From NCBI GenBank assembly GCA_021323775.1, contig JAJPKK010000040.1, forward strand, positions 1 through 36,562: DNA of 36,562 bases. The letters are read 5' to 3'. Each line of letters begins with the position of its first letter. The stretch's first letter is position 1. Below, one piece after another: positions 22,896 to 30,452 of this stretch. The notes under the pieces were generated by a model, which ran no database searches, was not told the DNA's origin, and was given only the letters and a program-made list of their open reading frames with translations. The stretch is from Hyphomicrobiales bacterium. Its GTDB lineage: Bacteria > Pseudomonadota > Alphaproteobacteria > Rhizobiales > Xanthobacteraceae. A program made the translations under genes and the position numbers.

Positions 22896-23564
22896 ATGGC
22901 CGGGAAATTCATCACATTCGAGGGCGGCGAAGGCGCCGGCAAGTCAACCCAGGCGGCGCTCCTGAAGAAGAGGCTGGGCGGCATGGGCATCGGTGTCCTG
23001 CTGACCCGGGAGCCCGGCGGCTCGCTCGGCGCCGAGATCATTCGCCACGTGCTGTTGTCCGGCGCCGCCAAGCGCTTTGGTCCCAACGCGGAAGCCCTGT
23101 TGTTTGCGGCCGCGCGCGCCGACCATCTGGACACGGTCATCAGACCGGCGCTGCAGGCAGGGCAATGGGTGATCTGCGACCGCTTTCTTGATTCCACGCG
23201 GGCTTATCAGGGTATCGTCGGCAAGGTCGACCTGGCGTTCATCAAGGGCCTGGAGAAGCTCACCGTGGGGGCCTCCAAGCCCGACCTTACGTTCATTCTC
23301 GATCTGCCGGCGGAGATCGGCCTTGCGCGGGCGCATGCGCGGCGCGGCGACGGCGCGACCGACAGGTTTGAGACTGAAGATCTCGCCTACCACCGGGCGC
23401 TCAATGCTGCATTTCGCGCCATCGCCTCCGAGGAGAAGCAGCGCTGCGTCCTGATCGATGCGAAGGAGCCCCAGGAGCGCGTTGCGGCCGAGATCCTGCA
23501 GATCGTGTGCAAGCGACTGCATCCCGAAACTGCGCCGCTGACGGTTGAAGACATCGCGCGATGA
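22896..23564 (+). CDS. tmk: thymidylate kinase
   Basis: 222 residues. It phosphorylates dTMP to dTDP for DNA synthesis. The P-loop is GGEGAGKST (10-18), then TREPGG (the dTMP-binding segment). The DRF motif is in CDRFLDSTRAYQG and the LID region is RRGDGATDRFE. AGGACGAG lies just before the ATG. Its TGA overlaps the ATG of holB by four bases, so the two are translated together, and both serve replication. Confidence 0.97.
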   Translation: MAGKFITFEGGEGAGKSTQAALLKKRLGGMGIGVLLTREPGGSLGAEIIRHVLLSGAAKRFGPNAEALLFAAARADHLDTVIRPALQAGQWVICDRFLDSTRAYQGIVGKVDLAFIKGLEKLTVGASKPDLTFILDLPAEIGLARAHARRGDGATDRFETEDLAYHRALNAAFRAIASEEKQRCVLIDAKEPQERVAAEILQIVCKRLHPETAPLTVEDIAR

Positions 23565-24616
23565 CGCGGGGGGCTGCTGAAGACAAAAGCGATGCACCGC
23601 TGCCGCGGGAGACTACGGTGTTGTTCGGCCATGACGGCGCCGCGCGCGAGTTCCTTGCGGCCTATCGCTCCGGCTGCGTCCCTCACGCCTGGTTGATCAC
23701 CGGCGAACCCGGTATCGGCAAGGCGACGCTCGCCTACCGTATCGCACGGTTCGTGCTCGCCTATCCGGATCCGTCGCACGCGCCCCCTCCCCATCCGGGG
23801 GAGGGCAGGGAGGGGGCATCGCTGGCGCTCGACCCCGCTCACCGCACGGTGCGGCGCGTCGCCGTCAATGCCCATCCTGACCTGTTGGCGCTGGAGCGCA
23901 CGGCAGGCGACACCGGCAAAATGCGCACGGTCATCACGGTCGACCAGGTGCGGCGACTGGTGACTTTTTTCGGTTCCACGGCCGGCGAGGGGGGGTGGCG
24001 GGTGTGCATTGTCGACAGCGCCGATGAACTCAAATATCCGGAGGGCTCCAACGCGCTCTTGAAAATGCTGGAGGAGCCGCCGGCGCGGTCGCTGTTCCTG
24101 CTGGTGAGCCACGCGCCGGGGCGATTGCTGCCGACCATCCGTTCGCGGTGCCGCCGGCTGGCGCTGCGGCCGTTGGGGCAGGGCGATGTCGTGAGGGCGG
24201 CTTCCATTGCGCTCGGCGCGGACCCGGACGATCCGGCCGTCGCTGCGGCGGCCGCAGCCGCCCGCGGCAGCGTTTCTCGGGCCATCGCGCTGGCGGGAGG
24301 CCCGATGCTGGCCCTGCGCGAGAAAGTGGGGAAGCTGCTCAACGCGCTGCCGTCGACCGATCCGCATGCCCTTCATGCCCTCGGCGATGAACTCGACCGC
24401 GACCGCACCCTCTTGGACGTCTTTGTCGACGCCGTCCGCGACTGGCTCTCGGCGAGGCTCGACACAGATGCCGGAAACCTCACACGGCTTGCCCGCGCCG
24501 CCGACGTGTGGGAGCGCCTCAACCGCTCGGCCCGCGAAGTGGAGGTCTTCAACCTCGAACGCAAGCCCTTCGTTTTCTTGATCTTCGGTCTGCTTGCCGA
24601 GGCGGCCCGCGGTTGA
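23561..24616 (+). CDS. holB: DNA polymerase III delta' subunit, with repeat-derived insert
   Basis: 351 residues; the clamp-loader delta' subunit, an AAA+ protein that loads the sliding clamp together with delta and tau/gamma. GEPGIGKATLAYRIARF (48-64) is the P-loop, VDQVRRLVTFF and VDSADEL (Walker B region, 151-157) follow, then NALLKMLEEPP and SRC (195-197, the arginine-finger motif). Residues about 73-90 (HAPPPHPGEGREGASLAL) are an added Pro/Gly-rich patch encoded by a palindromic-repeat copy (23782-23818), placed between the P-loop helix and the next strand. Start and end overlap with tmk support this start. Confidence 0.95.
   Translation: MTRGAAEDKSDAPLPRETTVLFGHDGAAREFLAAYRSGCVPHAWLITGEPGIGKATLAYRIARFVLAYPDPSHAPPPHPGEGREGASLALDPAHRTVRRVAVNAHPDLLALERTAGDTGKMRTVITVDQVRRLVTFFGSTAGEGGWRVCIVDSADELKYPEGSNALLKMLEEPPARSLFLLVSHAPGRLLPTIRSRCRRLALRPLGQGDVVRAASIALGADPDDPAVAAAAAAARGSVSRAIALAGGPMLALREKVGKLLNALPSTDPHALHALGDELDRDRTLLDVFVDAVRDWLSARLDTDAGNLTRLARAADVWERLNRSAREVEVFNLERKPFVFLIFGLLAEAARG
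23782..23818. repeat. palindromic repeat inserted in frame in holB
   Basis: CCCCCTCCCC-ATCC-GGGGGAGGGCAGGGAGGGGG. Read in the gene's frame it gives PGEGREGA, the same peptide as in the ABC ATPase and JetD. Confidence 0.85.
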
Positions 24617-24677
24617 TAGGTATCGCGGCGGCCTGCCGGGGCGACCCTTGGGTCGCTTCATTGCCCGGCGGAACGTC

Positions 24678-24760
24678 GTAGGATGGGCAAAGCGAAACGT
24701 GCCCACCAAAAGGCCGCCTCGTGGGCAGGGCGCGCAAGAGCGCGCCTGTGCCCACCCTAC
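24678..24760. repeat. intergenic inverted repeat between holB and metG
   Basis: GTAGGATGGGCA (24678-24689) and TGCCCACCCTAC (24749-24760) are complementary at 11 of 12 positions. Inside is GGCGCGC-AAGA-GCGCGCC (24729-24746), a seven-pair tetraloop hairpin. It resembles the GTAGGGTGGGCAAAG-type dispersed repeat of Bradyrhizobium-like genomes. Confidence 0.75.
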
Positions 24761-24838
24761 AATTGATTCCAATCGGTCGAAATCCGCTCAGAAATCGGGG
24801 CAGGATTCTGCCGCAGAACTTGCGAAGGTTTTCAACAG

Positions 24839-26395
24839 ATGGCAGACAAGCCTCGCTTCTACATCACCACAGCGATTTCCTATCCGAACGGCGTCCCGCA
24901 TATCGGCCACGCCTATGAGGCGATTGCGACCGACGCGATCGCTCGCTTCATGCGGCTCGACGGCTACGACGTCTATTTTCTGACCGGCACCGACGAGCAC
25001 GGCATCAAGATGCTGCAGACCGCGAACCGCGAGGGCGTCTCGGCGCGCGAGCTGAGCGAACGCAACGTGCCGCGCTTCCGCGCCATGGTCGAGCGGCTCG
25101 ACTGCTCCAACGACGACTTCATCCGCACCACGGAGCCGCGGCATTACCGTGCCTCGTCGGCGATCTGGGAGCGCATGAAGGCTGCCGGCGACATCTATCT
25201 GTCGAAATATTCCGGCTGGTATTCGGTGCGCGATGAGGCCTATTACGACGAGAGCGAGACAAAGCTCGCCGAGGGCGGCAAGCGCTTCGGCCCGCAGGGC
25301 ACGCCGGTCGAATGGGTCGAGGAGGAGAGCTACTTTTTCCGCCTCTCGGCCTATCAGGACAAGCTTCTCGACCTCTACCGCCGGACGCCGGATTTCGTGC
25401 TGCCGCGCGAGCGCTTCAACGAGGTCTTGAGCTTCGTGCGCGGCGGCCTGAAGGACCTGTCGATCTCGCGCACCACCTTCACCTGGGGCATCCCGGTGCC
25501 GGGCGATCCGAAGCACATCATGTATGTGTGGGTGGACGCGCTCACCAATTACATCACCGCGGTCGGCTATCCGGACACCGACGCCGCGAAATTCCGCCGC
25601 TACTGGCCGGCCGATCTGCATGTGATCGGCAAGGACATCGTGCGTTTCCACGCCGTTTACTGGCCGGCTTTTCTCATGTCCGCGGGCCTCGACGCGCCCC
25701 GGCGGATTTTCAGCCACGGCTTTCTGTTCAACCGCGGCGAGAAGATGTCGAAATCGGTCGGCAACGTGGTCGATCCGTTCGCGCTTGCCGATGCCTACGG
25801 GGTCGATCAGCTTCGCTATTTTCTGCTGCGCGAAGTGCCGTTCGGGCAGGACGGCAGCTACAGCCACGACGCGATCGTGGCGCGCATCAATGCCGACCTT
25901 GCCAATGATCTCGGCAACCTGGCGCAGCGCTCGCTGTCGATCATTGCCAGGAACCGCGGCGGCACGCTGCCGGCGCCTGGCCCGTTCAGCGAATCCGATA
26001 AGACAATTCTCGCCGCCGCGGACGCGCTGATCGGCAAGGCGCGCGAGGCGATGAAGACGCAGCAGCTGCACCAGGTGCTCAACGCAGCCTGGGCGGTGGT
26101 CGCTGACGCCAACCGCTATTTCGCCAACGAGGCCCCCTGGGCCCTCGCCAAGACCGATCCGGAGCGGCAGGGCACGGTGCTCTATACGACGGCCGAGGTG
26201 ATCCGGCAGGTCGCCATCCTGGCGCAGCCTTTCATGCCGCAAGCGGCCGCGCGCCTGCTCGATCTCATCGCCGTGCCCGCGGATCAGCGCGGCTTTGCGG
26301 TCCTCGGCGGCGCGTCCCGCCTTGCGCCGGGCTTAAGGCTGCCGCCGCCCGCGCCGGTATTCCCGCGCTATGTTGAACCGGAGCCGGCCGCATGA
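24839..26395 (+). CDS. metG: methionyl-tRNA synthetase
   Basis: 518 residues; charges tRNA-Met with methionine. The class I signatures are HIGH (21-24) and KMSKS (302-306). [24 protein letters not shown] and [18 protein letters not shown] are conserved substrate-site segments. The connective domain lacks the CxxC zinc knuckles, so it is of the short, zinc-free type common in alphaproteobacteria, and there is no C-terminal tRNA-binding EMAP domain. GAAGG lies about ten bases before the ATG. Its end overlaps tatD by four bases (ATGA). Confidence 0.97.
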   Translation: MADKPRFYITTAISYPNGVPHIGHAYEAIATDAIARFMRLDGYDVYFLTGTDEHGIKMLQTANREGVSARELSERNVPRFRAMVERLDCSNDDFIRTTEPRHYRASSAIWERMKAAGDIYLSKYSGWYSVRDEAYYDESETKLAEGGKRFGPQGTPVEWVEEESYFFRLSAYQDKLLDLYRRTPDFVLPRERFNEVLSFVRGGLKDLSISRTTFTWGIPVPGDPKHIMYVWVDALTNYITAVGYPDTDAAKFRRYWPADLHVIGKDIVRFHAVYWPAFLMSAGLDAPRRIFSHGFLFNRGEKMSKSVGNVVDPFALADAYGVDQLRYFLLREVPFGQDGSYSHDAIVARINADLANDLGNLAQRSLSIIARNRGGTLPAPGPFSESDKTILAAADALIGKAREAMKTQQLHQVLNAAWAVVADANRYFANEAPWALAKTDPERQGTVLYTTAEVIRQVAILAQPFMPQAAARLLDLIAVPADQRGFAVLGGASRLAPGLRLPPPAPVFPRYVEPEPAA

Positions 26396-27243
26396 CGGCG
26401 CTTGTCGACAGCCATTGCCACCTCGACTTTCCGGACTTCGCTCCCGATCTTGACGCCATCGTGGAGCGGGCCGCCGCCGCGGATATCGCGCGCATGGTGT
26501 CGATCTCGACGCGGGTGCGCCGGTTCGACAAGCTCACGGCGATCGTCGAGCGATTTCCGGACGTGTACTGCTCGATCGGAACGCATCCGCATTATGCGCA
26601 CGAGGAGCCTGACGTGACAGTCGAGGAGCTGGTCGAGCGGTCGCGGCACCCCAAGGTGGTGGCAATCGGCGAGGCCGGGCTCGACTATCACTACGATTAC
26701 AGTCCGCGCGAGGCGCAGGAAATCGGCTTCCGGCGCCATATTGCGGCGGCGCGGGCAACGGGGCTGCCGCTTGTTGTCCATGCGCGGGAGGCGGATGAGG
26801 ATATCGGCCGGATTCTTCTGGAAGAGAGCCGCAAGGGCGCCTTCCCGGCGGTGCTGCATTGCTTTACGGCAAGTCGGGAACTGGCGCTGCGGGCTATCGA
26901 TCTTGGATTCTATGTTGGTTTCACCGGCATTCTCACCTTCAAGAAATCCGACGAGTTGCGCGCCATCGCGGCGGAGTTGCCGGCGGACCGCATCCTCATC
27001 GAAACCGATGCGCCTTATCTTGCCCCCGGCAAGTTCCGCGGCAAGCGCAACGAGCCCTCCTATGTGACGGAGACCGCAAGAACGCTCGCCGCGACGCGGG
27101 GCGTCAGCTTTGACGAGATTGCGCAGCAGACAACGGAGAATTTCTTTCGCCTGTTCCGCAAGGTGCCTGCTCTCCCCGGAACTGCGCGCGTCTCGCGCGC
27201 ATCCCACGAAAGCGCGGGCGGGACGCCCGCGGTCCCAGGGTAG
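26392..27243 (+). CDS. tatD: TatD family metal-dependent nuclease
   Basis: 283 residues. TatD proteins are TIM-barrel, metal-dependent DNases that act on 3' ends and are linked to DNA repair and quality control. The metal ligands are present: HCH (8-10), Glu94 in GEAGLDYHY, His130 in VVHARE, His156 in LHCF and Asp206 in ETDAPYL. The family normally ends near LFRKVP; here some 20 more residues ([20 protein letters not shown]) come from a repeat (27178-27243). The gene overlaps metG by ATGA and is followed 23 bases later by the metallo-hydrolase gene. Confidence 0.95.
   Translation: MTALVDSHCHLDFPDFAPDLDAIVERAAAADIARMVSISTRVRRFDKLTAIVERFPDVYCSIGTHPHYAHEEPDVTVEELVERSRHPKVVAIGEAGLDYHYDYSPREAQEIGFRRHIAAARATGLPLVVHAREADEDIGRILLEESRKGAFPAVLHCFTASRELALRAIDLGFYVGFTGILTFKKSDELRAIAAELPADRILIETDAPYLAPGKFRGKRNEPSYVTETARTLAATRGVSFDEIAQQTTENFFRLFRKVPALPGTARVSRASHESAGGTPAVPG
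27178..27243. repeat. dispersed repeat forming the 3' end of tatD
   Basis: It contains GCGCGCGTCTCGCGCGC and GGGCGGGACGCCCGCGG, short palindromes of a type found between genes in related genomes. Here it supplies the last 20 codons and the stop of tatD. Confidence 0.6.
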
Positions 27244-27266
27244 GGCAGGGGAGGGGCGGCGGCCGC

Positions 27267-28070
27267 ATGACCTTTGCAGTGACGATCCTGGGATGCGGCT
27301 TTTCGGGCGGCGTGCCGCGGCCGGGAAGCGGGTGGGGCGCTTGCGATCCCACCAACCCCAAGAATCGGCGGCGGCGCTGCTCCATCCTGGTCGATCGGAC
27401 GGCTCCCGACGGCGGCCGGACCAGCGTGCTGGTGGACACCTCGCCGGACTTGCGCGAGCAGCTCCTTGACGCCGGCGTCAATCATCTCGACGGGGTGCTC
27501 TACACCCATGAACATGCCGACCACATCCACGGCATCGACGATCTGCGCGCCCTGTTCATCGCCCATAAGAGGCGGGTGGACGTGTATGCGGACGAGCCGA
27601 CCTGGCGGATCCTGTCGCTGCGGTTCGGATATTGCTTTGTGACGCCCCCCGGCAGCAGCTACCCGCCGTACCTCACCCGGCACCCAATTACGGCAGGAGT
27701 GCCGGTGACCATCAAGGGGGCGGGCGGCGACGTCTCGGCTGTCCCATTTCAGGTCCCCCACGGCGATATCGAGGCGCTCGGCTTCCGCTTCGGCACAATG
27801 GCCTACACGCCCGACCTGGTGGATGTGCCGGAGCCTGCCATAAACGCGCTGCACGGAATCAAGGTGTGGATCGTGGACGCGCTGTGGTACCGCCCGCATC
27901 CGAGCCACTTTCACCTCGACCTGACGCTGCGGTGGATCGACCGCATCCGCCCCGAGCGCGCGATCTTGACCAACATGCACAGCGATCTCGACTACGCGAA
28001 ACTGCGCGCCAAGCTGCCGCCGCACGTGGAGCCGGCGTATGATGGGATGCGGGTTGAGTTTGAAGGCTGA
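27267..28070 (+). CDS. metallo-beta-lactamase-fold hydrolase (PhnP/RNase Z-like)
   Basis: 267 residues. HEHADH (81-86) is the binuclear metal motif; later ligands are probably in FQVPHGD, WIVDALWY and TNMHSDLDY. The N-terminus VTILGCGFSGGVPRPGSGWGACDPTNPKNRRRRCS is that of the PhnP-like group, whose members cleave cyclic phosphodiesters. A gene of this kind commonly follows tatD in alphaproteobacteria. ATG 27267 is preceded by a GGGGAGGGG stretch about 12 bases upstream. The substrate is unknown. Confidence 0.93.
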   Translation: MTFAVTILGCGFSGGVPRPGSGWGACDPTNPKNRRRRCSILVDRTAPDGGRTSVLVDTSPDLREQLLDAGVNHLDGVLYTHEHADHIHGIDDLRALFIAHKRRVDVYADEPTWRILSLRFGYCFVTPPGSSYPPYLTRHPITAGVPVTIKGAGGDVSAVPFQVPHGDIEALGFRFGTMAYTPDLVDVPEPAINALHGIKVWIVDALWYRPHPSHFHLDLTLRWIDRIRPERAILTNMHSDLDYAKLRAKLPPHVEPAYDGMRVEFEG

Positions 28071-28235
28071 CGGGTCCGTTGCCGCTTCAGACTGTGTTCT
28101 TTGTTTCTGGTCTCTGTTTGTTCGTGACCGCATAGTCAGATCCTGCGAACGGAACCCAAAAGGATCCGATCGGGAACGTCTACAAATATTCCATAATATA
28201 TCTTATGCGAATCAACGCTTCAGGCGGGGGTTGCC

Positions 28236-28871
28236 CTATCGGCTCTTCGGCGCAATTTCGGGCGCGCCAACGGCCGCCTCCTCCTCCGCCGCCACCAGCC
28301 GTGGCCGCGCCGGGAATTCCACCCCGTCGTAAATCTCCTTCAGTGGCAGCGTCACGCCGATCTCCGGCATGCCGATCTCCTCGTCCAGCCCTTGGCGAAC
28401 GGCTTTCTGCCAGCTTCGATTTGTCCCTCGGGCCCACACGATTACTTCGGGAGCGTTTGGTTCGATCACGACGATGCGCTCCAGGCTGTCAACGAGCTTG
28501 TATTCTTCGAGCTTGCCGATGGTGTCGAAATCTCGCGTGGTTGGCGAGAGAACCTCGACGACCATGCGGGGAGATGCCGCCCTCATAGCGTTGGGGTCCC
28601 TTCGTCCGCAGTCGACGCCGATGTCGGGACGGCGGATCTGTCCGGGTTTTGTCTCCACGCTTCCGTCGCTTGTGAACGGCCGGCAGCCTCCGCCGCGGAG
28701 CTGATTGCGCAGTTCCGCGAGAACGTTGACGACGATGTCGTCGTGCACGTTCTTGGCCCCGGCCATCATTCGGACCGGAAAGCCGTCGACGAGCTCGTAG
28801 CGTTCGGGCTGCCTTTCCTGCCACGCGAAGAATTCGTCAACGGTCCATGGCCGCGGGGCGGCGTCTGTCAT
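28236..28871 (-). CDS. Uma2-family PD-(D/E)XK endonuclease-like protein, coupled to jetD
   Basis: 211 residues of the Uma2 (DUF820) family, restriction-endonuclease-fold proteins of unknown biological role. Landmarks in order: WTVDEFFAW (9-17), YELVDGFPVRM (25-35), RRPDIGV with Asp83, VVEVLSPTTRDFD with Glu106, and KLEEYK with Lys120, matching a PD-E-K active site. The tail (from about 190) is Glu/Ala-rich. Its ATG (28871-28869) overlaps the TGA of jetD (28870-28868), the same ATGA coupling seen at two other jet junctions. That makes it part of the Wadjet operon at the expression level; a role in the defence is inference. Confidence 0.9.
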   Translation of the reverse strand: MTDAAPRPWTVDEFFAWQERQPERYELVDGFPVRMMAGAKNVHDDIVVNVLAELRNQLRGGGCRPFTSDGSVETKPGQIRRPDIGVDCGRRDPNAMRAASPRMVVEVLSPTTRDFDTIGKLEEYKLVDSLERIVVIEPNAPEVIVWARGTNRSWQKAVRQGLDEEIGMPEIGVTLPLKEIYDGVEFPARPRLVAAEEEAAVGAPEIAPKSR

Positions 28872-30247
28872 GGCGATACTCCGGGCGAAGCGCGTCCCGA
28901 CGAAGCGTAATGCGCGATCGTCTCGAGGCTTCGTTCCAGGAAAGCGTAGGAAACGCGCTCCTGTTCCAGTCTCACTTTTTCGCCAAGCCGATTATAGACC
29001 AGATCGTCGAACAGCGCCTGTTCATGCTCGTCCAGGCGGGAAAGCGGAGCGCGATATGGCGCGTGCTCGCGCACCCAAAGCGAGCGATGCGCCATCAGCG
29101 TCTCGCGATTCATCAAAAGGGAGCGCGCGCCTGGAAACACGCCGCGCAAGCGGTCGAGCATGGCAAAACCGTGGGTGTCGATATCGCCCCAGTAGTAGAT
29201 CTGCACTTGCATCATCCATGAAGCGGATTGCAAAAGCTCGACGCCGTACCCCAAGCCGAAGACCACAACGGCTTCAGCAAAGTCAGGAAACGCCACGCCG
29301 TTGACCTCGTTCTCGGTGATGAAGACGCGGCGCGGCGCAAGATTCAGCGCGGCAAAATCGTTCGCGGGAATCGCGAGGTCGGTCAAGCCGGCGATGGCCA
29401 AGCGGCGGTCGAGCGCCCGGAACCGGATAATAGGCGGCTTGGCTCGCAATCCGTATTTCTGCTCGAATGTCTGCGCCGCAGCCCGGATCAGCGCCCCCTC
29501 CCTGCCCTCCCCCGCAGGCGCAGAGTGATAGCATATGACGTCGTCTCCCTCCTCCCCTCCCCCACCACGCCCCTCCCCCATAAGAGGGAAGCGAGAAGAG
29601 GGGGCCGGGTCATGTGCGATCGCGCCCGCCTGCCGGGGCCGGCAGGGAGGCAGCAGCACGACGTCGAGCAGTTCCGACAGCAGCGCCTTCCGCGCTTCAA
29701 TAAACTTCGTATCGACTCCCGCTATGTCGACCTGACGCAAATAGAGATTCGACCGCGGGTGATCGCGGAACCAGGCGAGCACGTCGAGCAGTCGCAGCCA
29801 TTCGTCGGCGCGCTCGATGAGCACGAATGGCCGGCGCGAAACCCATTGCAAGAGCGCCGGAAATCTTGCGGCCGTGACGCCGGCCAGCTCTCTGAAGCGC
29901 CGCCCCGCCCTTTCCTTGCCGATGAGCCGCAGCGCGTCATGTTCAGTTGGAACCACAATGCGGCCCGGCATCCGGTTTCGACCAAGCTGACGATGATTGA
30001 TCTCGGCCCATTCGATTTCGTAGCCGTATCCCTTGCTGGAGCGGCTGTTTTCCTCCAGCTCGCGAATCCATCCGCGCACTGCGTCGAAGGACTGCGTCAT
30101 CGCTTTTGCGTCCGGGCAGCGCAGCGAAAGCTTCAGCGGAAACAGCGTTTCGTTGGTGACGCAGGCAGCAAGGATTTTGCCGCGCTCCCAGACATGCATC
30201 ACCTGATCGCGCAAGCTGCTCGGCGTGGTCCAGTTGTGATCAGCCAT
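28868..30247 (-). CDS. jetD: Wadjet nuclease subunit JetD
   Basis: 459 residues from ATG 30247. JetD is the nuclease of the Wadjet system, cutting circular plasmid DNA once the SMC-like JetABC complex has extruded it. The N-terminal DUF3322 domain spans about 5-200 (YEIEWAEINHRQLGRNRMPGRIVVP; FRDHPRSNLYLRQVDIAGVDTKFIEARK). The C-terminal DUF2220 domain spans about 265-445. It has the TOPRIM acidic residues: TENEVN (Glu312/Glu314) and YYWGDIDTHGF (Asp355, Asp357). Between the two lies a 50-60-residue Pro/Gly-rich insert (about 203-258) encoded by a palindromic repeat. Relatives as I recall them are near 400 residues. A 205-base repeat-bearing gap separates it from jetC. Confidence 0.95.
   Translation of the reverse strand: MADHNWTTPSSLRDQVMHVWERGKILAACVTNETLFPLKLSLRCPDAKAMTQSFDAVRGWIRELEENSRSSKGYGYEIEWAEINHRQLGRNRMPGRIVVPTEHDALRLIGKERAGRRFRELAGVTAARFPALLQWVSRRPFVLIERADEWLRLLDVLAWFRDHPRSNLYLRQVDIAGVDTKFIEARKALLSELLDVVLLPPCRPRQAGAIAHDPAPSSRFPLMGEGRGGGGEEGDDVICYHSAPAGEGREGALIRAAAQTFEQKYGLRAKPPIIRFRALDRRLAIAGLTDLAIPANDFAALNLAPRRVFITENEVNGVAFPDFAEAVVVFGLGYGVELLQSASWMMQVQIYYWGDIDTHGFAMLDRLRGVFPGARSLLMNRETLMAHRSLWVREHAPYRAPLSRLDEHEQALFDDLVYNRLGEKVRLEQERVSYAFLERSLETIAHYASSGRASPGVSP
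29486..29606. repeat. palindromic repeat inserted in frame in jetD
   Basis: CCCCCTCCCTGCCCTCCCCC (from 29493) and, beyond 29549, CCTCCCCTCCCCC-ACCACG-CCCCTCCCCC-ATAAGAGGG. The arms flank an unrelated stretch of about 35 bases. The frame stays open; residues 246-252 of JetD read GEGREGA (29492-29512). Confidence 0.85.
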
Positions 30248-30452
30248 GGGCAACGACGGTTGTTGTCTCGCCTTCAATGCACAATGTCATCGTCGCCCAC
30301 GAAAGCGGGCAATCCAGTGACCACAGACTTTCTCCGGGCGCGGCTTCAGCTCCGCCTGACGCACCGGGGTTAGCGGATGCCCCGCTTTCGCGGGGCGTGA
30401 CGCCGCGGCGCGAATGAACCATCACAATCAGTTCGCGAGATAATCATCGCCC
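30248..30452. repeat. jetC-jetD gap with dispersed palindrome
   Basis: A 205-base gap within the operon. It contains CGTCGCCCACGAAAGCGGGC (30291-30310), the left end of a dispersed element, and GCCCCGC-TTTC-GCGGGGC (30379-30396), a seven-pair stem with a four-base loop. It could cut the level of jetD and uma2 message relative to jetABC. Confidence 0.7.
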
